Shown here one piece after another: positions 35,224 through 47,415 of a stretch of 64,000 nucleotides of DNA. Both the position numbers and the translations under genes were made by a program. Source of the DNA: Deroplatys truncata (Eukaryota > Arthropoda > Insecta > Mantodea > Mantidae); the NCBI GenBank assembly GCA_030765065.1, contig CM060979.1, positions 21,419,001-21,483,000 on the forward strand. Direction: 5' to 3'. Numbering within the stretch: position 1 is the first letter of the stretch; every line of letters starts with the position of its first letter. The notes under the pieces are model-generated. The model worked only from the letters and a program-made list of their open reading frames with translations, was not told the origin of the DNA and did not search any database.

Positions 35224-37744
35224 AAACTGAACTTTTTGCAAAACTCAGCAAAGTGCCTAGGTATGGTTCCTCTTGCCCCAACCATCAGTCCAATAACTTC
35301 AATGGATGATAAATTGTACGTCTCAAGGTGGTAGGGGATGGTAGGCTTGTAGATTCGACATTTTTCAGTGTGTACTTCAGCTGATTCTTGTTCATTTGCT
35401 CCATTCTCAGATGATGAGCCTGTTGGGATGGATAGTATGTCCATCCGACGAAAGGAGCTGTCTTGAGAGAGCTATGCACCTCCTCAAATACTGTATGACC
35501 TTTTAGTTTCAAGGCTTTAACAATAGTGGATCTTATTTTATGATGCCGACAATTCCGCAGTGTCTCTCCGTAAGGACACTAATGGTAAGCTGGTCAGGTT
35601 GTCGAATCCATTTATTAACTAGCTTGTATAGTACAACTGCTTTACCTTTTTGAGAGAGGGTACACCAGGATTAAAATTCACGCTCCCTCAGTTCTTTAAG
35701 TACTTTAACTCTCATTGGTTTATTAGAAATATTCTCAGGCATGTTTTTATATCGTCCGATAACTCACGACAGGTATTGATAATGGTGTGTGATCTCTGTA
35801 AATTGAGACAGGCATTAATGTAAATAAGGCTTCCCAGCCGGACTTGAAAAGCCCTAGTCCTTTATACTTTCTATCTGAGTACAACATAGAATCAGATATA
35901 TCGGTTGGCAATTGTAATATTTCTTTTAGTGTTGATTTAATAAGTTTGTCAGCATCAGGAAGAAATTTAGATGGTATTTTGTTAATGGCTGTTGTCTGAA
36001 ATTGATAAACCAGAGAAGGGCAGATGAAACTGCAAAGCACGTTTAAGTTTTGGTAAGACTGTAGTAAAGATGAGGATGCCAGGATGTCCAGTTTTTTCTT
36101 TAGTTTAGTCATGTTAGTAACGGTGTCAAATATAGCTGTATTATGATAGGTGACTCCAAGGTATTTGATAGTTTCATTGGGGGCTATGGTCTGTATTGTT
36201 TCACCATAGTTTAATGATAGTGATTTATAATCAATGATTCCATTTTTAATCGAAATACATTTAGATTTGTTGACGTTAATTCGTAGACCAATCTCTTTAA
36301 ACCTCTTGATGGCAAGTTCAGATAGCATTCGGGTCGAATCCTCATCTTTTGCGATAATAATGGTGTCGTCAGCGAAGGCCAATGCTGTTGAGTTTGGCAG
36401 TCCAGGTGCAATTGAAAATCCATATTGTTCTTGAATACTCTGAGAAGAGATGATATGATCTGTTGAAATATTTTACAGACCCTGCATCACACCACGTTTA
36501 ATATTGATAGGCTTACTTTTACACACTCCTGTTTCAATGTGTGTGATATTATTGCTTTGAAATTCGTAAATAAGCTTAGACAGTTTTGTGGAGATTCCAA
36601 GAGACTGAAGAGTGCACTGGAGGTGTTGGTGTCCCACATTATCGAAAGCTTTGCTGATATCAAGAAAGACCAATGAGACGTCTTTTTAGGGACTTCGCGG
36701 AATCTAGAATCGATTCAAGGATAGATGTATTAATTAAACTCCCAGGGGAATTTGTGAATCCTCTTTGGTTATCATCGAAGCTGACAACGTTTCTCAAACG
36801 TCTATCCAGAATATGGTCTATTACTCTTCTTACTACAGATCAAATAGTTATTAGTATCCAATTCTTGAGATCCATTTTGTCGCCGCCCTTATATATTAGT
36901 ACTGTTCTTCCTTGTTTCAGGCAGTTGGAACTAATGTTTCAGCTAGCATTATATTGGCAATCTTAGCCAATATCTGATAACAAGCGTCATCCTTTAAAGC
37001 TCTTAACACGGTCCGGCCCAGGAGCAGTGTCGATAGCTAATGCTATTTCTTGTTTAATGACGATATGATTTCAGTGTCATTTAAAACGGCGTGCTCCTCT
37101 ACGGTAGTTGCGAGTTAGGAGTGGATAACTGAGTACTGAAATGATGATGTATTTTATTTATATCTACTTTACATGTCGTATGTTTCTCGTTGAGGACTGC
37201 TCTTACTGCTTTCCTTCGCTGATTGTAGTGCAAGAATTGCGTTTTTTGATATTCATAATTTTGCCTTCTCCTTTCTCGAGCCCTTTTTGTTGCGCGTTCT
37301 GGATTACTAGAATGTTTATAGCGCTGTTATTACCCTGTCGATGTTGACGTCGCAGTTCGTAATATCTCACTGCAGGGTGTTTTAGACTGGCGAGTAATTG
37401 AATGGCTCTGGATAAGAAGTCTATAAAAGATTTAACATTGTTGGAAAAGCTCTCATGAGTATCAAACTCAATATCAAACACCGATTTCCACTTTAGCATT
37501 TCATTTTTATAATCCAATAATTTATCATTTTGGGGTAACTGACTACTTATATCTGAAGTTTCTGATGGTCTATCAGGTATATTTGAGTTATCAGGTGGAA
37601 CAGATGTATGTTGCACACTGAGTTTTTTCTGATTTTATTATCTTGACGAAATAAAATATTCTGTCTATGTTGCACAGGATGTGATCGACTTATATGAATG
37701 GCTACTCTATGTGTGCCTTTAAACTGACCCCCGCATTCTGGACA
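35196..37744 (-). pseudogene. R2-clade retrotransposon ORF (zinc finger, RT, REL endonuclease), degenerate
   Basis: Read on the - strand. 37744-37679: C2H2 finger CPECGGQFKGTHRVAIHISR ending in SH, as in the N-terminus of site-specific R2-clade elements. 37616-37203: a hydrophilic linker region. About 36910-36700: RT motifs GRTVLIYKGGD, then NWILITI, RRVIDHILDRRL, QRGFTNSPGSLINTSILESI. 36673-36473: FLDISKAFDNVGH (catalytic motif A) and GVMQGL (motif B). 36382-35747: FADDTIIIA (motif C, both Asp kept) and KYLGV, then LQLPTDISDSMLY and RKYKGLGLF. 35444-35196: YNLSSIEVIGLMVGARGTI, the conserved core near the restriction-like endonuclease. Frame breaks occur at least near 37620, 36675, 36450 and 35500-35750. 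It would have nicked a target and copied its own RNA; this copy cannot. Confidence 0.85.
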
Positions 37745-37809
37745 AGAGCTCTATGCAGAGTTTTGACTAGCAGAATCGTCCATTAAAGCGGGGGGGGGGC
37801 CTATGATGA

Positions 37810-38541
37810 TGAAGCAGTATTTTTAACACTTGAATAATTTCAATTAAATTATATAATATGTAAATTCAATAACAGCCCGTCTTGAAGCAATATGTATGTA
37901 ATAATTTGTAAAAAAAATGTATGTAACAGTCATTGCATATGCTTATATTACTGTAAACATGTTTAATAATGTTATGTGAATGCATTACGTAATTTAATAA
38001 TGTAAGAGCTGTGAGAATAATAAGTTTAAAGTTGCTAACAATGAGGTAACCTTGAGGCAATAATGAGTTTGAGAGTTTGAATGCTACTAGTCATGATTAG
38101 GGCAGCAATAATGTAAATTTTGTGACAGTTTAAAATTAGCCAATCAACAGCCAGAAAAAGCTTTAATTAAATGCAGGTATTCTATTGGACTAGGATTAGT
38201 CAATCAGGGACTTGAAATACAGAATCTTACGGGTTTGGACGGTTAAAATATGTTCAGTTGCCTGCAGACCTTGATAGCAACCGGATGGAAGATGTGTTCT
38301 GTAGAGAAATATTACGTATTCGTGTGAAACGAAAATTATGTATACGCGTTAACAAAGTGCAAGTATTAAATTAAAAGAATCTCACAGCTATTGATATCAG
38401 TGTAGTGCTATTTAATTTGTGTCAAGGATTAATAAAAAGAAGTGATTTTAAACTTAAAATCTATGTAAGCCTACATTCTTGTCGCACCACGCCCTGATTA
38501 ACAGAAACGTGTCTAAAACAATACTGAAGCAGCCGAGGCAA
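37810..38541 (-). repeat. Right inverted arm of the R2-like composite
   Basis: Inverted partner of 34477-35223, with the identical 39-bp block at 38028-38066. It begins about 65 bp beyond the first zinc-finger codon of the retroelement ORF. Confidence 0.85.
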
Positions 38542-39543
38542 ACATAAACATAAATAGAAGCTGTTTAATAACAAAGTTAATATTATTTTTTTTAAACTTG
38601 GAGTATAACAAAAACATCACCTTCAAATCGGCTTTTCATACGTAGCAGCATATTACGTAAACAACAACTTCAAATTGACGTCCATATGTGGAGCTAAATA
38701 AATAAAATAAACAACTCCAACGTAAATCAAAATTCTACTTCAATGATTGTCGGAATTAAAGAGGCTACATATAGTATTTTCCTCTGTAACTAAACCAAAT
38801 CTGTGCAATGTAAGCTTGTCTAAGATGGTAAAGCATTACGATGTGTACCCTTAATTTACATTACTTTACAATGCAGCCAAAACTAATGTAGGAGCAGCAT
38901 TGCCTTAAATCAATTTGTATTATAATTTTTTTTAGATGTTTTCATGTTGCTATGCCCGTTGTCAGTAATCAAATGTCACTTCAAAATGTAGATTTTTAAA
39001 ATTCACAAATATCGACCCATTGAACACAAATGTAACTGCACTAACACACGAGGACACAATTGGATTACTTGTGATGTTTTTACACTTTAGAATACAGTCA
39101 TTATGTTTCAATGACTCTTTTCAACAATGAGTATTGGAGGTTAGAGCATTCACTTGACAGATTCGTGAATTCCTGGGGAGTGCACCAACACGTAACACAC
39201 AATCGCCGAGACGCGAAATAAAGCTTCTCTACTATAACTACAACTTGGATGTACAGTCAATTTGAGTTATTTGATCGGAAGCTGTGTCCACGTTTCATGG
39301 TATTACTGAAGACAGATGTTACATTTTAGAAGGTGGTTCGCCTATGTGTGTTGCTATGGGGACAGAATGTCTGTGAATAATTGTTGTCCGTGTCACCATA
39401 TCATGTTGTAGTTTTATAGTAATGTTAGCAATTTTATTTATTTTTACTTCATTATGCAAAAAGCAATAAACATGTCCAATGATGTGGAAATCGAGGAGGC
39501 TTGGAAAAGCGGATGTGACGAGTTAATACCGATGAAATCAAAA
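38542..39543. other. Intergenic, no gene seen
   Basis: AT-rich. No recognised coding or repeat signal. Confidence 0.35.
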
Positions 39544-40333
39544 CAGAGGCGAGAGAGCCAAAAAACTACGAACCGGCTGCGCGGTGTTTTTCCTGTCCGC
39601 GTCCTCGGCGCTTGTTGCCGTCTGCCGCTATCATAGAAAGGCGCGGATGAAACCATGAAACATTTTTAAAACTACTTTTAAAGGCTTTACTTACCAACTT
39701 TATGAAAGGAGATGCTGAAACTGGCCACCGTCGTTGTGGCCAGAAAGAGTTATAGGACCAATTTTTTTCGAGTCAATAGTTGAAGCCCGTGCATACGTGA
39801 ATACAATTTTCCCCCTGTTTTTAGAGAATTAACGGACAGGGAGCGTGATTTTGCCTTCTTTCAACGAGACTCTGCAACAGCTCATACGGCCAATATTTCG
39901 ATGAGAACAATTGAAAGTGCATTTGAGGACAGAATTATGAGTAGAGATTTGTGGCTCCCTTGGTTCCCCGACCACCCCCTACGATTTCTATCTCTGGGGT
40001 AATTTAAAACATAAAGTGTACAAGACAAACTCGCACACCCTGGAAGAATTAAAACAAAATATCCGCCAGGAAATTGCCAGCATTTCTTAACGTGAACTAC
40101 GGCGAGTGATGGATAGTTTCCTAAAGAGGTGCCAAAAATGTATGGACAACGACGGTGGCCAGTTTCAGCATCTGCTTTCATAAAGTTGATAAGTAAAGCC
40201 TTCAAAAGTAGTTTTAAAAATGTTGTATGGTTTCATCCGCGCCTTTCTATGATAACGGCACACAGCAACGAGCGCCGAGGACGCTGACAGGAAAAACACC
40301 CGCAGCCGGTTCGTAGTTTTTTGGTTCTCCCTG
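39544..40333. mobile_element. Long-TIR Tc1/mariner-type element (DD41D-like), internally deleted
   Basis: Left arm 39544-39738 and right arm 40145-40333 are ~190-bp inverted repeats sharing CCAAAAAACTACGAACCGGC, TTCATCCGCGCCTTTCTATG (in inverse) and CTGGCCACCGTCGTTG. Only ~400 bp lies between them, with a transposase C-terminal fragment read on the + strand. No clean TA duplication was confirmed. Confidence 0.8.
39820..40185 (+). pseudogene. Transposase C-terminal fragment (IS630/Tc1-mariner superfamily)
   Basis: FLRELTDRERDFAFFQRDSA, then TAHTANISMRTIE, FEDRIMSRDLWLPW, HTLEELKQNIRQEIASIS and LRRVMDSFLKRCQKCMDNDG follow the conserved end of insect transposases of this superfamily (FFQxDGATAHTA..., LEELK-NI--EI--I----L--V---F-KR---C---NG). 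The second catalytic Asp is kept (QRD). The third lies in a frame-disturbed SPDHPLRFLSLG region that corresponds to SPDLTPCDFFLWG. The N-terminal DNA-binding domain and first catalytic Asp are deleted. The DD41D assignment rests on spacing in related proteins, not on this broken copy. Confidence 0.75.
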
Positions 40334-43300
40334 TATAAGTTGGCATATATGTGGGACGTCATTCTACAAATTTTTAAAAGAAAAAGGCCTAGGTGTTAAT
40401 GAGAAGAATGTATTGGCGTATTTTGTTCTAAGCAGCAGTAAACTGATGAGTTCAGAAAGTGTGTGGTCGGAATTTTCGATATTTAAAACTATGATAAAGT
40501 TAAATTATGGAATTGATATCGGAACTTCAATAACCTATTGTTTGTATTGTGATAGTTTTACTTCCCGTACTAGTGCTTTTGGTAATTTCTTTCAGCATTG
40601 AGATTTCTTTTGTTTTCTTAGCACCCACAGTGCATGTGGCAATGTCAACTTCCAATCCATAGTAACAATATTGGTAAGTACAAATTAGTTACTTCGTCAA
40701 AATAGTAGTACATTGCACTTAATGCACGTGTATGCATTCTACTATTTTTTCGATGGTATTGGATAATAGGTATAGTACTTATAGGAAAATAAACATTAAT
40801 TACTAAGAGCTGCTGAACATGGTCGTTCAAGTAGCAAGGTCACCAATATTAACCTTCGTGGCGAATTGGCGATCGATATTCCACCTTTGACCATAAAACA
40901 AATCAATAACCTTCAGCCCATTCTTAGCTGCTGCGTGAAGTCGTTAAATAACCATAAAGGAAGTAAAGACCCGTGTAAGATTTAAATAGTAATATACTAT
41001 CAAATGTGATTATATTCCATGTCTGCAGTAATAAATATATCAAACGTTAAGAGGCTGTTACATACTTCATGCACATGCCTGCAGTAAAATAGACAAAACA
41101 AGCAGGTAGGACATTCAACTTTCTACCATGACAGTATGAACGGGAAGTGAATAAAACAATTCTTTTCCTTTGCCCTCCTCTGGTACATTATCATCGCTTA
41201 CATTTTGTAGACACAACTTCTTTCGTCAGTACCATTCTATGACTAATTTAGGGCTTAATTTTGTTATCCAAAATTATAGCTGAGTTCGCAGCTTCATTCT
41301 ATGTCATTTCATTCCGCTATGTCATGCTGTTTAGACCGGAAAGTTAAAATGTACTCACCCTATCGACCTCCCCAGTCCACGAACATGGAGGTTATTAGTG
41401 GAAACTGACTGCATTTTTTGCGTTGATAAGTCACGGAGACCGGCAACTTTAGTTGTAAATAAGTGATACATAACTGTGCAATAACCCTGTTCATAAAACC
41501 CCTAAACGGTTTTACCATTTAATTATTTTTCAATTCCCTGTGAAACGCAAAACCAGAAACGTAAATTATTATGTAGATAAACTGAAAATGGCTTGCTTAA
41601 GGTTACGCCTTTATAAATGAGTATGATGATTTCAAGTACAACAAAATTGGATGGGCTGCATTTACATGAGCTCTTCTACTCATTCTTTGAGGCAGTATTT
41701 TATATCACAACACTGTGAATGCCAGAGTGATTGTAGTGTAAATTAACATTATTCTATGACAATGATTTTAGATGTTTGTTAGCCATAAGCATTGTTAGGA
41801 AATAAGTTTGCACGGCCTCACTGAAACTGACAATAGAAGTGGGTAACAATGAACCGATGGGGTGAGTTGTTTATCACTAAGAAGAGACAAACAAATGACG
41901 TCAGGGTAGCGTGCTTTTCTTTAGAAATGGAGGGAATATCTTCCATTGAGCATATGTGTTGGTAATTGTAATTGGCTGACAAAACACACGCTAATGTTGG
42001 CGCGATTTGGTAACCAATAGTAGCTCTATTATAATCTTTAGGCATTTCGAGGTGAAGGAGTATAAATTCTTGAGCTATAAGCATGTCTCACGCAGTTCCA
42101 CAGAACAACAAACTATTAGAAGTGCAACTCTCGTGTTAAACGTTGGAAACACGAAGGCGATCGCAGCGTGAGTAGTGATCTGGGTTGGAACTAAACTATG
42201 AAAAATCGTGCTCTCGGATGATGATGTCACTCGTAGCTACTACAGCTGTATTTTTCATACCTGCCTAGCTGTCTGCTCAGCTGATCATATGTTCCAATAT
42301 TGTATCGCTACTGACGACGTACAAAGTTAATTACGTGAGCTTCAATAATCGTGATTGCACTTGGAGTTATTCATATTTCTTTTTAAAGGAGTCGATTAAA
42401 GCTCACATAAAATAACTTGTCACTGTCATCTGTAGCAATACAATATTAGAACACAATTATGATCAGTTGAACACCTCACAGCTAGGCTAGTATGAAAAAC
42501 ACAACTGTTTATTCCTGTGTAACTTATTAAATTATCCAATAGTCGGCACATACATTGCTTTTTATATAATATTATTGGGGTTAATAGTGGTTGCTGAATG
42601 TTTCTATGTCATAATACATAATGGTCACATTTAAATTTTTGAGAGAGCACCTTGCAATAATTTCTTCTGCATGCTTCATAGTAAAATCTTTTGCACTTAA
42701 ACTGCCTCCATGGTTTGTTTGAACTTCCAACCAACAGTAGGACGTGGAATTTGACAGGAAAATTGGAAGAATAACACATGTTTGACATTTGTTATTTTAT
42801 TCTACTCTAGATAGCGCAATACAATTTGACATAACTTAAATCCATTTCCTACAAAGAAACTTCTGCACACATTATATGCAATAGTATAGCTATTGTTTGT
42901 CATTCACTAAATTGCCATTAGCAGTGCAATAAATGTCATTAGCAAGTTTCACCACACCATTTAACACTATTAATGTCATTGACACTCTTTGTGCTCTGAC
43001 TTGAAGCACCATCACTGGACACAAATAGCCACAACTTAACTCCAGCTTTCCATTGTGTATATCCTAGAATTAAATAGAACACACATGTTTAAACTACCCT
43101 TAAAAGTAGGTTTCTGAAAAGAGAAATTGCTTACATTAAGGAAAAATTTGTGGTTACAAACACCTTGTTATTATATTACACACTATCCACTGTAAACCAG
43201 AGTTCTCTCTGATGTAAACAAAGCATATGCTTCCTCTTGTCTTGAAACTAAGCACTACGCTTATGCCTATGTAAATAGTTCCTTAAACGTATTGTGTCAT

Positions 43301-44084
43301 GAAACATTGGAGTAGGAAAGGTATAGAACTACACATTTTATTGTGATTATCGTAAGAACTCATTGTTAAAGGTTATGGATATATGGTAATTGTTAAGAGA
43401 TTACAAAATATGATTTTCTTTATTCTACCTGCTATTGCATTAACAATCAAAGAGTATCTTTTTGTTAACTGTATGGATGGCTGCTATTCTCTTGCCTATA
43501 TGAGAAATGCAGCAATGAATTCGCAGCGGTGCTATCTGAGTACCAAAAAACCTCTTTGCATAACACAGGAAATATAATAAGCAAACAGTCATTCATAATA
43601 CGCTCGCACTCATATGCTCAGCTCAGGTCAAATCTTCGATTTTATCAGTTAGTGTTTGAGTTGCCATGACAAAGGAAGAAGTGCATAGTGTGAATAAGCT
43701 GTTTTAACACAAAACTGGGAAACCGTTAAAAAGTGGCAAAAAAGTTGCAGGATATAGTGCTAAATAAAGAAGGAAATAACACTTTTTATTGTAAAACCAC
43801 CACCACTTTGTGTTACTTGAACAAAATAAAATTCAGTATATGCAAAGGATCCATGGATCTTTTCATTGAAGGTTCAATGAATCACATCTTTTGAAGGATC
43901 CTTCGAACTGTTATTTATAGTGAAATTTTAAACACTTTTCATTAAAAAAATTACTAAGCTTCTGTGAATTCAGAAAACTAAGCTTATATATATAAATAAA
44001 CAAACCTAATGCTAACCTTCCATAAATTCAGAAACCTAAGCTTATTAGTGGATGAGTATATACAATCAGACAAAAAATTCAATG
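40334..44084. other. Intergenic, no gene seen
   Basis: Nearly 4 kb of AT-rich DNA with only short chance frames. Around 43965-44045 two copies of an AATTCAGAAA-CTAAGCTTAT block are repeated, with no known identity. Confidence 0.4.
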
Positions 44085-44152
44085 CCATGCCTGGGATTCA
44101 AACCAGCAATCTTTAACTTGCCATACCACTGCTCTGCCATCTAAGACTTTCT
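44085..44152 (-). mobile_element. tRNA-like SINE head remnant
   Basis: On the - strand TTAGATGGCAGAGCAGTGG is a good A-box region and GCTGGTTTGAATCCCAGGC a B-box arm, spaced as in a tRNA. There is no intact anticodon arm or acceptor stem, so it is a SINE remnant. It is followed on the + side by a short U 5'-end fragment (AAGACTTTCTCTACTCACAG). Confidence 0.55.
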
Positions 44153-45605
44153 CTACTCACAGTAAGCTATTTTCATAAGTATTCTACAAATGATTCATCA
44201 TATATCGTGATCAACTTCATGTTTATCATATGTGTTAACTTAAAAGGCTTCAATACATTTAAAAAATATTAAATGCCCATTACTTTAAAACCTTTGATTT
44301 TTGCACAAAAACAACACGATCATTTAAATGCCTATACATTTCTTATAATATCCTGCAACTTAATTACTAATGCACAATGTATCTTTAAGGGAAAGATTTT
44401 GTATCATCAAAATTGCTACAAAGTTTAAATGGTAGAAAACAGACACGAAAGATTGAAACCACTTTGGAATTTCAAAGCCTCAGAACACATACTGAAGCTG
44501 CTAATTTCACTCAAAACAAACACTTCAGTTATTCTTGGAAACAAATGCTTTTGAGCATCTGTAATAACAGATTACAAGGACATTGTCGAAAAAGCTACCA
44601 GAATTTCTATTTTCATACACCATGCCCAGTTCAAAAAAGGACATAGTGGCAGTTAGATAAAAATGCCCAAAAGAGGGCGAATTACTGAAATATATGTGAA
44701 TGATATCAAATATATTTCTTCCTTCTGTATTAGAAAATTTCATTTGGGCACTGTCTTAAAAGAATTATAGTATCATTGGCACGCTATCCTTGACAGTTGG
44801 TGTGTCAGTCCACCAATAATCCTACATTTTTTAATTATACAAGAGTATCACTCGCATGATCTGCATCTATGTGTTTGAATATTAGCACAGTAACATGCTA
44901 ATTAATTTGCATTAAAGGTTGATTTTACCTTACCTACTTTTGGCTGTGATCTCCACCCATCAATTATGAAGTGCAAACACGAAAATTAATCGTATATTCC
45001 ACTGTCTGGATGACTCACAATATCTGAAAAGTAAATCAGGACAATATAAAATTCAGCAACACTAAGAAGCTCTTAAAAACTTAACCTTTCATTCAGCAAT
45101 CACATGCTGGAAACTTAATAACATACCTTCAGATTCTACGTCACCATTCGGGACTCGAACCACAACACTGGAAGGAATGTAAATCGTAGGCGTATCCCCT
45201 CTGTCTGGACGGCTCAATGTATCTGAAAATTAATTCGTTATATAAAAATGTTGCAACATACAGTAACCTATCAGTTTTCTACCTCATTCGACGAATATCA
45301 CAAGTTAATAGAAAATACCAATATTACAACAAATATACATTCAATCAGAAATAGCGTAAATGTATGATTACCGTCTCGGCTTTGTTCCTGGTGAAAAAAC
45401 TTCGGACGAAAACTTCCAGCTATAAAAATCCAACATGGTCCCTTTCTTCGTGCCTGCAATTTAGTTCGTTACGAACGTCGAAACTTGAAACAGCCAATCA
45501 GAAAATTCGCCTTTCCCGCAAAAGTACAACTAGTGACACACCGTGTCCATGTGGGGAGTTAGTGCCCTCGGTTTCCACTTAGCCAATACCACCATCACCC
45601 CTGTG
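44153..45605. other. Intergenic, no gene seen; a ~75-bp block occurs twice
   Basis: 44990-45065 and 45185-45260 share CGTAT-C---CTGTCTGGA-G-CTCA and TATCTGAAAA-T, so a short segment is duplicated. No coding signal was found. Confidence 0.4.
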
Positions 45606-45745
45606 CGCAGTTCTAAAGAATCATTCGCGAGGTACACATCACGCAGTTCTATGGAATCATTCACGAGGTACACGTCGCGCAGTCTTGAAGAATCTCTCGT
45701 GAAGTGCGCATAATACAGTTTGGAAGAATCTCTCGTGTCGTAAAG
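45606..45745 (+). repeat. 36-bp minisatellite, four units
   Basis: Units begin near 45606, 45642, 45678 and 45714 with CGCAGTTCTAAAGAATC, CGCAGTTCTATGGAATC, CGCAGTCTTGAAGAATC and ACAGTTTGGAAGAATC, each followed by TCGCGAGGT-like sequence. Divergence grows from left to right. Confidence 0.85.
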
Positions 45746-46069
45746 TTAGTTACAAAATGTGAAGTACGCGGCAACTAATACGACAGTAATTACATTCGGA
45801 AATATAACAGTTTCAGTCAGGCGTGTATAAAGATTAAAGATGTGAACTATTAATTAAGTGTGACGGCAATAAAAGTGTGAAAATAAATCCTTTTATCAGT
45901 GTTATCTTTTAGTAACAACTCCTTTCCGTTTACACGCCCTGCTCAGAGATATTTGCTCGACTGAGTAATAATAGCTAGCCGGAGGACAAAGCACCCTAAT
46001 CATAATATAATAAAACAATAACAGGCGCCCAGCAAATAAGATAACACGAGCCGATTACTGCGACATCTT

Positions 46070-47150
46070 CTACAAACTATTCATACAAAAGCTTTTTCCT
46101 CTATCTATTTCTCGTAATCGAGATAACATTTCATTACACATTTCGTTGTAAGTATAAGAAAGATAGAGTAGATTAAGGCGATAGTCAGATTTTTAAAAGA
46201 TGAAAGCGGCTGGCTATGTGATGGCTTGAAATGCCATACTCTTTGCAGTCTACGAGAAAAAATCTGATGTGTTACACTCACATGACTACAAACTATTTTT
46301 ACAAACGCTTATTCTCCATCTACTTCATGTTAATCGAGATAAACATTTGCAGACTCTATCTTATTGCTAATTTTCTTATAGATGTAAGGGGAATATATAT
46401 TTACAAGGGCAATATAGAAATACAGTAGCCTTTAAGCATATACATATCTCTTAATAGCTGGTTGCTAGGTGCAGCACCATTCTCTTTGCCACAGATTAAT
46501 ACTCTTTGCATATCCAAGACAAAAAATGAATAACGAATTCCAATTTGAGAAAATAAGTATTGAAAAATTTAAGGGAATAACAAGCAATATCTCGAAAATG
46601 GTTCACTCAAAAAAAAAATGTATATGACATAAATTGTGCATTTTAACACGATCTATATTTTTTTGTAGTAAAATTCGGTCTATCTCTTATGGTTTACAAG
46701 TTATGCAAAAGTCGTTCACAATGAAGAATACTTTTGGAGACATTCCCAGAAAATTCAAGATATACATTTTATTTTTCATGAAAATATCTTAAACATATGA
46801 TATTTTAATCAAAATCGTTAGAGACATATTTGAGAAAATTAAAATTTTCGAAAAATGTTCCATGTAAAGGGTAATCTGGGGTGGGGGATTTTCTTGAAAA
46901 CCTTCGTGTCGCATCTCTGGAAGATACTGAACATAAATACCGAGTTTGGTGTTTATCCGACTATTTGTTTCTGAGTTACGCTGTTCACAGACACACACAC
47001 ACACAGACAACACACGGACATGTTTCCAAAAATGCTTTTTTGGATTCAGGGGGTCTCAAAACATGTATTTCCGGTGAAATCTCGATATCGAATTTTTGGG
47101 TGGAATGCAATACTTCCCCTACTTACTATACGTAGTAGAGAAAGTAAAAA
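46070..47150 (+). repeat. Family U repeat, copy 12 (5' fragment plus full copy)
   Basis: A 5' fragment (about 46070-46255) is followed by a complete unit from AAAAATCTGATGTGTTACAC to CGTAGTAGAGAAAGTAAAAA. It carries a CA tract (46991-47002) at the standard site and the longest intact version of the shared + strand frame (46881-47135). Confidence 0.9.
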
Positions 47151-47172
47151 GGAATGACGGTGACCATTTGAA

Positions 47173-47415
47173 AAAAATTCTGTTACATTCACATTTTGCT
47201 TTATACCTATTCTCTACAAAGTATTATTTAAAAATTTCATTCTTCTGTCTACTTTGTGTTAATCGGGATAAATATTGATAGAGATGGTTTTATTGCACAT
47301 TTCCTTGTAGATAAAAGGGGAATACAGTAGGCTTAAGCGGGTCAGTATGTGATGACTCTGAAAAATTACATTCTCTTTGCATGAACATTAGGGGTGGGGC
47401 GAATTTTCCTCTTGC
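47173..47415 (+). repeat. Family U repeat, copy 13 (5' portion only)
   Basis: ATTCTGTTACATTCACATTT, TTAATCGGGATAAATATTG, TATTGCACATTTCCTTGTAG and TCTCTTTGCATGAACAT follow the order of the first quarter of the unit. Confidence 0.65.

Larger units (their letters stand above)
34477..38541 (-). mobile_element. R2-clade non-LTR retroelement enclosed by ~740-bp inverted arms
   Basis: Left arm 34477-35223 and right arm 37810-38541 are inverted copies of each other along their full length (roughly 70-75% identical by eye), starting from a shared TTGCCTCGGCTGC tip. They close tightly around a degenerate ORF with a zinc finger, reverse transcriptase and REL-type endonuclease (35196-37744). Non-LTR elements do not normally have terminal inverted repeats, so this is either a composite or an unusual element. 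No 28S rDNA flank is present. Confidence 0.75.

Noticed and set aside
35285-35512. Separate small gene between the endonuclease and RT parts of the R2-like ORF
   Set aside because: It is a frame-shifted continuation of the same retroelement ORF and overlaps the endonuclease-region frame.
34477-38541. rDNA insertion site for the R2-like element
   Set aside because: Flanks are AT-rich and bear no resemblance to 28S rRNA sequence; the copy is not in an rDNA unit.
45606-45745. Heat-shock-element-like GAA/TTC spacing in the 36-bp repeats
   Set aside because: Spacing between GAA and TTC blocks is 3-4 bases rather than the 2 bases of a heat-shock element, and the pattern is lost in later units.
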